A stretch of DNA of 10,771 nt from assembly GCA_024511045.1 (NCBI GenBank), contig JANEMG010000056.1, forward strand, positions 1 through 10,771. The letters run 5' to 3'. A model generated the notes under the pieces. That model worked only from the letters and a program-made list of their open reading frames with translations. It searched no databases and was not told the DNA's origin. The translations under genes and the position numbers were made by a program. The stretch comes from Gammaproteobacteria bacterium (GTDB taxonomy: Bacteria; Pseudomonadota; Gammaproteobacteria; Methylococcales; Methylomonadaceae). The stretch's first letter is position 1. Every line of letters begins with the position of its first letter. This document shows, piece after piece, positions 7,295 through 10,771 of the stretch.

Positions 7295-7316
7295 TTTGCC
7301 GGGTCGGACGGGCAAA
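7295..7316. promoter_or_regulatory. Palindrome immediately upstream of the zwf promoter
   Basis: TTTGCC (7295-7300) and GGCAAA (7311-7316) form an inverted repeat with a 10-bp spacer. It is centred roughly 50 bp upstream of the predicted zwf start, a usual position for an activator site. The half-sites do not match a regulator I can name with confidence. It could also be chance. Confidence 0.25.
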
Positions 7317-7360
7317 GCGGGAATTTCTGGATGGGCCAATTTATTGTCATGAAAATACTT

Positions 7361-8041
7361 TCAGGCTCGAGCGATGACATCGTTGACGACTTTCGCGCAG
7401 GCCGTCGGATTGCTTTGCAGGATCAAATGGCCTCCGGGTATTTCATGGACATGGAGGTTGTCGAACACTTTTTTGAAACTTTCCAGACAGGATTTCGGGA
7501 CAAGCCTGTCGGCGTCTGCCTGAATGTAGTGCGAGGCAAGATCGCAGCACTGAAGGCTGCTGTTCAGCCGCGCAATTTCCTGCAATCTGGTTGCAAGGAC
7601 CTGGGGGGATACCTGTCTGAGACAGTCCGTGACCAGAGCGGTCAGATTCTGATCCGCATTCTGGCCCAGCAGGTATCTCTTGACGATAAAATCCGGGATC
7701 GGGGCTGACAGTAATCTGTCCATCGGAAGCCGCCCGGCCAAGGCGAGCAGCAGAGGGCGGGGATTGTCGAGAAAGGCCCCCACAAAAATGACCGCTTGCA
7801 GGGGCTTTGGTCTTTGCCGTGCAATCTGACAGGCGATATACCCGGAAAAGGATTCACCGAGCAAAACGTATTTTTCCTTTGGCAGCTTGCCGGCAACCAG
7901 GTCCGTCAATTCCCTGTAGCCCAGGGGTCTATCCATCGGATAGGAAACGATCTGGGTTTCTGTACCCTGCGGCAGCGCTTCGAGGAATGGTTTGAACAAC
8001 AGGCCGGTTCCATCCAGTCCCGGCAGCAGAACGATTTTCAT
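7361..8041 (-). CDS. Small alpha/beta-fold hydrolase
   Basis: A 226-residue cytosolic serine hydrolase of the alpha/beta superfamily. The start at 8041 is chosen because the fold begins with MKIVLLPGLDGTGLLF, where LPGLDGTG is the oxyanion loop. An open frame extends 72 codons upstream but overlaps the kinase gene and lacks homology. The nucleophile elbow is GESFSG (62-67) with Ser64. The general acid is D176 or D178 in QADADRLVP, and the base is His205 in PGGHLILQSNP. Length is near the minimum for the fold, leaving a small cap. The substrate cannot be told from sequence; esterase, thioesterase or lactonase activity are all possible. It begins 37 bp after the PfkB kinase stop, so the two probably share a transcript. 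No good ribosome binding site is visible. Confidence 0.8.
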   Translation of the reverse strand: MKIVLLPGLDGTGLLFKPFLEALPQGTETQIVSYPMDRPLGYRELTDLVAGKLPKEKYVLLGESFSGYIACQIARQRPKPLQAVIFVGAFLDNPRPLLLALAGRLPMDRLLSAPIPDFIVKRYLLGQNADQNLTALVTDCLRQVSPQVLATRLQEIARLNSSLQCCDLASHYIQADADRLVPKSCLESFKKVFDNLHVHEIPGGHLILQSNPTACAKVVNDVIARA

Positions 8042-8078
8042 TTTTCGCGGGCGTTTGGGGCGGCTTGCCGGTGCAAGA

Positions 8079-9047
8079 TCATGCGGCGGGCAGGCTTTGC
8101 GCAAACAGGGCCTGATGCTCCTGTTTCCAGGGCAGTCCTTCCCTGGCGCCGGTTTTGGTGCAGCACAGGGCTCCTGCGGCACTGGCGTAGCGCAGCAGTT
8201 CGGGCCAGTCCATGCCAGCGCTGAGGGCGGCGGCGAAGGCGCCATGAAAAGCGTCACCGGCGCCGGTGGTATCGATGGCAGTCACAGGGTATGCCGGCAG
8301 CGTTCCCTGTTCCTGCCCGCGGCGCCAGATCAGTCCGGCTTCCCCCAGGGTAATCACCACGGTCGGTGCAACCTCGGACAGTTGCCGCAGGGCGGTCTGC
8401 TCATCGCTGGCATACTGGTGGGCAAATTTCTGAGAACAGACCAGGTAGTCCACGTGGTCCAGCAATGCCGAAGTGCCCTGGTGCAGAGATCCTGCATCCA
8501 GCACCGTGGCGATGCCTGCACGGCGCGCGTGCTTTGCCAGTAAGCTACCCTCGGAAGTACCATCAACATCATTGCCTGCACGGCGCGCGTGCTTTGCCAG
8601 CGGCAGGGAGATATGGGGTTCGTGGCCGTCGAACAGGATGACACCGGGTTTGATCCGGGTAAAATCCACCGATCCCGAAGGTAATGGTTTGGTATCGCCC
8701 TTGTAATTGACCAGGGCTCTTTTGCCATCCGGTTTGACCAGCACCGTGGAGATCGGGGTGGGTGATGCACCAAGTACGATCAGGCGCGTATCGACGCCGG
8801 CCTGGACAAATTCCTGGCTGTGCATATCCCCGTAGAGATCCTGGCCGAGGTAGCCGGCAAAAGCCGCCGTGAAACCCAGACGCGAAACCAGTATCGCGGC
8901 ATTGGCGGCAGGTCCGCCGCCGCAGCCGATGAAGCCGTCGGCAAAGATTTTTTCGTCGGGCAAGGGATGTCGGGGCACGGAAAAGACCAGGTCGTAGGAG
9001 GCATGACCGACACAGAGTACATCCACGTCGGCTGTTGGGGTCGTCAT
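8079..9047 (-). CDS. PfkB-family (ribokinase-like) carbohydrate kinase with internal insertion
   Basis: A 322-residue cytosolic sugar kinase that transfers phosphate from ATP to a sugar hydroxyl. The N-terminus has the beta-strand DVLCVGHASYDLVF and the glycine motif GCGGGPAANAA (41-51). The C-terminal PfkB signature DTTGAGDAFHGAF (259-271) contains catalytic base D265 and the anion hole. VITLGEAG (231-238) lies in the nucleotide site. The substrate is unknown: fructose, ribose and other sugars are all possible. The ATG at 9047 is chosen by homology; GGTGA lies about 8 nt upstream. The oddity is residues 150-178, where LAKHARRAG occurs twice (150-158, 170-178) around NDVDGTSEGSL, adding exactly 20 residues to what should be a helix before the strand IATVLDAG. 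Catalytic motifs are intact, so activity may survive. It diverges from the SemiSWEET gene and is followed by the hydrolase gene. Confidence 0.9.
   Translation of the reverse strand: MTTPTADVDVLCVGHASYDLVFSVPRHPLPDEKIFADGFIGCGGGPAANAAILVSRLGFTAAFAGYLGQDLYGDMHSQEFVQAGVDTRLIVLGASPTPISTVLVKPDGKRALVNYKGDTKPLPSGSVDFTRIKPGVILFDGHEPHISLPLAKHARRAGNDVDGTSEGSLLAKHARRAGIATVLDAGSLHQGTSALLDHVDYLVCSQKFAHQYASDEQTALRQLSEVAPTVVITLGEAGLIWRRGQEQGTLPAYPVTAIDTTGAGDAFHGAFAAALSAGMDWPELLRYASAAGALCCTKTGAREGLPWKQEHQALFAQSLPAA
8513..8600. repeat. 28-bp direct repeat flanking a 32-bp insert, inside the kinase gene
   Basis: Positions 8513-8540 and 8573-8600 are identical over 28 bp, offset by exactly 60 bp, so the reading frame is kept. 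The 32 bp between them (8541-8572) are not a copy of either flank. By count they are 14/32 G+C, against 20/28 in the repeat. Each copy contains the inverted repeat GCACG-GCGCG-CGTGC, which could promote polymerase stalling or strand switching. Confidence 0.9.
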
Positions 9048-9081
9048 GGACAGTTCACCACGGGCGCAGAAAGAGTGGCAG

Positions 9082-9090
9082 ACTATAGCA
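9082..9090 (-). promoter_or_regulatory. Candidate extended -10 promoter for the PfkB kinase
   Basis: On the minus strand TGCTATAGT (9090-9082) matches the extended -10 form TGnTATAAT with one mismatch. The predicted start near 9075 gives a leader of about 28 nt to the ATG at 9047. No good -35 sits 17 bp upstream, which is normal for extended -10 promoters. The TTGACA at 9128-9123 is too far away to pair with it. Confidence 0.4.
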
Positions 9091-9340
9091 AACCGCTGTG
9101 CTGAAGGGTAGTATTGCGCCGTTGTCAATGAAGCGCCATCCGGCCGGAAAGCAGCAACATTCAATATGGCTCGCTGGTGAATTTTCGCAGGTTGTGCTTG
9201 AGCAACGAAACCCGACAGAATAGTCTCAATGCCGGCCTGAGCGTTGGCGTTCACTGCCGCTCGACAGCAATGCATTTGTAATCGCAGGAATTTTGCCCGG
9301 GCAGGCAATGGCGATTGCCGCAGGCGGCAGCATTGTCGTA

Positions 9341-9358
9341 ACATGGTATCGACCATGT
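9341..9358. promoter_or_regulatory. 7-bp perfect palindrome upstream of the SemiSWEET gene
   Basis: ACATGGT and ACCATGT enclose a 4-nt ATCG loop, 31 bp before the start codon. It could be an operator for the divergent sugar genes or an RNA hairpin in the leader. No regulator family is evident from the sequence. Confidence 0.3.
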
Positions 9359-9389
9359 CATAAGGAAACAGCAGGAGCAGAACCAAGTC

Positions 9390-9662
9390 ATGAACATCAC
9401 CCCTGAAACGATCGGCTATATTGCCGCCCTGTTGACCACCAGTTCGTTTCTGCCCCAGGCAGTCAAGACCATCAGGACCCGGGATACGCATTCGCTTTCC
9501 CTGGGAATGTACGGCATTTTCACCTTGGGGGTGTTTTTATGGCTGGTCTACGGAATCTGCCTGGCCGACAAGGCGATTATCTTCGCCAACGCCGTTACAT
9601 TCGTTCTGGCGGGTGCAATCCTTTCCTATAAGATCTACAATACCCTGTGCAGCAAGGAGTAG
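9390..9662 (+). CDS. SemiSWEET-family sugar transporter (PQ-loop, MtN3-like)
   Basis: A 90-residue inner-membrane protein, the right size for a bacterial SemiSWEET, which forms a homodimer of two three-helix bundles and carries sugars down their gradient. Three hydrophobic helices are visible: about residues 7-24, 38-58 and 62-83. The hallmark Pro-Gln pair is P22-Q23 in SSFLPQAVKTIRTRDTHSLSLGMY, the most conserved stretch of the family. An AGGAG lies 12 nt before the ATG, a slightly long spacing. It is transcribed away from the PfkB kinase and 59 bp ahead of dhaL on the same strand. The transported sugar cannot be predicted; with a sugar kinase next door, a free mono- or disaccharide is a reasonable guess. 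Confidence 0.88.
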   Translation: MNITPETIGYIAALLTTSSFLPQAVKTIRTRDTHSLSLGMYGIFTLGVFLWLVYGICLADKAIIFANAVTFVLAGAILSYKIYNTLCSKE

Positions 9663-9673
9663 CGTGCTGCAGT

Positions 9674-9688
9674 TGCCTGACGCAGGCA
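9674..9688 (+). other. Hairpin between the SemiSWEET gene and dhaL
   Basis: TGCCTG-ACG-CAGGCA is a perfect 6-bp stem with a 3-nt loop, 12 nt after the SemiSWEET stop. Only three T residues follow, so termination would be weak at best. It may instead modulate the level of dhaL relative to the transporter. Confidence 0.3.
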
Positions 9689-9721
9689 TTTCCTGAACAC
9701 TGAACCGAGTTGGAAGCAGCC

Positions 9722-10369
9722 ATGAATCTGACACCCGCACTACTGCCCGAAATCATCGATGCCATCGACGCCGTGATAGAGAAAAACGCCGATGAAGTAA
9801 CCGAGCTGGACCAGGCCATCGGCGATGGCGATCATGTCACCAATCTGCAGCGCGGCATCGCCGCACTTAAGCCCCAGGCCGGGGAGCTGGCTGGTCTGGA
9901 ATGGCCGGCAGCCTGGCAGAAAATCGGCATGACCATGATGTCCACGGTGGGCGGCGCATCGGGTTCCCTGTACGGCACCTTCTTCATCGCCATGAGCAAG
10001 GCCGCCGCCGGCAAGCCGATGTCCCTGGCGGCCTTTGCAGAAGCCTTCAGCCAGGGCGTGGAGTCGATAAAAAAGCGCGGCAGGGCCGATGCCGGCGAGA
10101 AAACCATGCTCGACGTCATGATTCCGGTCGCCGACTATCTGCAGAAGGCGGCCGCCGAAGGGGCGTCATTGCCGGAAGTGCTGCAGACCCTGCCCGGCAT
10201 AGCCATAGCCGGCATGGAATCGACCCGCGATATGATCGCCACCAAGGGCCGCGCGTCCTTCCTCGGCGAGCGCACCATCGGGCATATCGATGCCGGCGCG
10301 AAAACCATGCAATTGATGATCTGCGCCGTGGTCGAGGTGCTGCAAAGGTTATCAGCAGCCCCAGCGTAA
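9722..10369 (+). CDS. dhaL: Dihydroxyacetone kinase, subunit L (DAK2 domain)
   Basis: A 215-residue cytosolic nucleotide-binding subunit that works with DhaK to phosphorylate dihydroxyacetone. The all-helical DAK2 fold is recognised by ELDQAIGDGDHVTNLQRG, whose D30, D35 and D37 chelate the two magnesium ions and sit at the same numbering as in E. coli DhaL. Further support comes from GGASGSLYGTFF, DAGEKTMLD and KGRASFLGERTIGHIDAGA. The ATG at 9722 is chosen over an in-frame TTG four codons upstream because GGAAG lies about 6 nt before it. Sequence alone does not settle whether the donor is ATP or a PTS protein (DhaM); no dhaM lies in the window. The last 18 bp overlap the 3' end of dhaK on the other strand. 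Confidence 0.93.
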   Translation: MNLTPALLPEIIDAIDAVIEKNADEVTELDQAIGDGDHVTNLQRGIAALKPQAGELAGLEWPAAWQKIGMTMMSTVGGASGSLYGTFFIAMSKAAAGKPMSLAAFAEAFSQGVESIKKRGRADAGEKTMLDVMIPVADYLQKAAAEGASLPEVLQTLPGIAIAGMESTRDMIATKGRASFLGERTIGHIDAGAKTMQLMICAVVEVLQRLSAAPA

Positions 10370-10771
10370 TGCCGCGGTATTGACCGGTGCATCCCAGCAG
10401 CGCAGCATTTCATCGTCCAGCAGCGTCAGGGTGAGAGAACAGCCGGCCATGTCCAGGGACGTGGTGTAGTTGCCCACCAGCGAGCGGCGGATGTCGATAC
10501 CGCGCTTTTCCCAGTGCTGGGCGGCAAGGTCGTAGATGAGGTGTAGTTCCAGCAGCGGTGTTGCGCCAAAGCCGTTGACGTGCAGCAATGCCTGCTGGCC
10601 TTTTTCCGGCTGCAGATCCTCGTCGATGGCGCCGGCAAGATGTTCCACGATCTCCGTGGCACTGACCAGGGGCAGCGTTTCCCTGCCGTGCTCGCCATGG
10701 ATGCCGACGCCCATTTCCATTTCCTTCTCGCCCAGTTCAAAGGTGGGTTTACCCAACGCCGGAACCGTGCC
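10352..10771 (-). CDS. dhaK: Dihydroxyacetone kinase, subunit K (C-terminal part; 5' end beyond window)
   Basis: 139 residues are visible in frame from the window edge to the TGA at 10354-10352; a full DhaK has about 330-350. The piece matches the second half of DhaK: FELGEKEMEMGVGIHGEHG includes the histidine that forms the covalent hemiaminal with dihydroxyacetone (visible residue 25). It is followed by NGFGATPLLELHLIYD, GNYTTSLDMAGCSLTL and DDEMLRCWDAPVNTAALRW, close to the E. coli ending. It binds substrate and receives phosphate through DhaL. It is convergent with dhaL, sharing 18 bp at the 3' ends, so the two subunits cannot come from one ordinary polycistronic message. The next residues upstream are needed to confirm the gene is whole. 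Confidence 0.93.
   Translation of the reverse strand, partial: GTVPALGKPTFELGEKEMEMGVGIHGEHGRETLPLVSATEIVEHLAGAIDEDLQPEKGQQALLHVNGFGATPLLELHLIYDLAAQHWEKRGIDIRRSLVGNYTTSLDMAGCSLTLTLLDDEMLRCWDAPVNTAALRWGC

Larger units (their letters stand above)
7026..7360 (-). other. zwf leader and upstream region (no gene)
   Basis: These 335 bp separate the alpha/beta hydrolase stop from the zwf start. They hold the candidate zwf promoter, a palindrome just upstream of it, and a transcribed leader of roughly 230 nt if that promoter is used. In the leader, CTGCTCC (7126-7132) can pair with GGAGCAG (7152-7158) across 19 nt. I recognise no riboswitch family. I see no HexR-like TGTAAT-type operator and no terminator for the hydrolase gene. 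Confidence 0.5.
9048..9389. other. Divergent intergenic region between kinase and SemiSWEET genes
   Basis: These 342 bp hold the kinase promoter candidate and, on the SemiSWEET side, a run of short perfect palindromes: 9304-9319 (GGCAAT-GGCG-ATTGCC) and 9341-9358 (ACATGGT-ATCG-ACCATGT). The minus strand is open as an extension of the kinase frame, but the extra 148 codons resemble no domain and run antisense into the SemiSWEET gene. I see no separate gene or structured RNA family. Confidence 0.45.

Noticed and set aside
8042..8257. 72-codon N-terminal extension of the alpha/beta hydrolase
   Set aside because: It overlaps the 3' end of the kinase gene in another frame and has no homology. The fold starts at 8041.
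8513..8600. CRISPR array
   Set aside because: The 28-bp repeat with a 32-bp spacer has CRISPR-like dimensions, but there are only two copies. They lie in frame inside a kinase gene, encode its helix residues, and have no leader or cas genes nearby.
9123..9128. TTGACA on the minus strand as a -35 box for the kinase
   Set aside because: It is about 35 bp from the only good -10, twice the usual spacing, and no other -10 lies 16-18 bp downstream of it.
9048..9491. 148-codon N-terminal extension of the PfkB kinase
   Set aside because: The kinase family starts at the ATG at 9047. The extension overlaps the SemiSWEET gene in antisense and shows no domain.

Overview
The window reads as a moderately GC-rich proteobacterial chromosome, most likely a gammaproteobacterium. 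The Edd, Eda, Zwf and DhaK proteins align closely, from memory, with their Escherichia coli counterparts. A complete Entner-Doudoroff (ED) module beside dihydroxyacetone kinase genes would suit a methylotroph or methanotroph of the Methylococcales, but that placement is an inference and nothing in the window proves it.

Layout. Positions 1-330 (minus) hold the 5' part of a small secreted PepSY-like protein cut by the window edge. Positions 331-853 contain no convincing gene. Inside that stretch, 407-552 is a 146-bp imperfect palindrome with an 11-bp perfect terminal inverted repeat, which looks like a dispersed non-coding repeat. From 7025 down to 854 the minus strand carries one co-directional block: zwf, pgl, edd, eda and a LeuB-like beta-hydroxyacid dehydrogenase. 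A perfect TATAAT lies about 230 bp upstream of zwf. Further up on the same strand are a PfkB-family sugar kinase (9047-8079) and a small alpha/beta hydrolase (8041-7361), 37 bp apart and probably one operon. Diverging from the kinase on the plus strand are a SemiSWEET sugar transporter (9390-9662) and dhaL (9722-10369). The window ends in the C-terminal part of dhaK on the minus strand, whose 3' end overlaps that of dhaL by 18 bp.

How the genes work together. Zwf oxidises glucose 6-phosphate, Pgl opens the lactone, Edd dehydrates 6-phosphogluconate to KDPG, and Eda splits KDPG into pyruvate and glyceraldehyde 3-phosphate. So the whole route from glucose 6-phosphate to pyruvate is encoded here in pathway order. 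The kinase and SemiSWEET suggest movement and phosphorylation of a free sugar. DhaK and DhaL together phosphorylate dihydroxyacetone, feeding triose phosphate into the same central metabolism.

Most notable points: (i) the PfkB kinase carries an in-frame 60-bp insertion made of a 28-bp exact duplication plus 32 bp of unrelated, AT-richer sequence; (ii) dhaL and dhaK are convergent and overlap tail to tail, unlike the usual co-directional dhaKL operon; (iii) the 407-552 palindromic repeat; (iv) a LeuB-like enzyme of uncertain substrate at the end of the ED block. I see no CRISPR array, tRNA, rRNA, phage gene or insertion sequence. The genes are mostly ordinary central metabolism and I found no convincing new multi-gene system.
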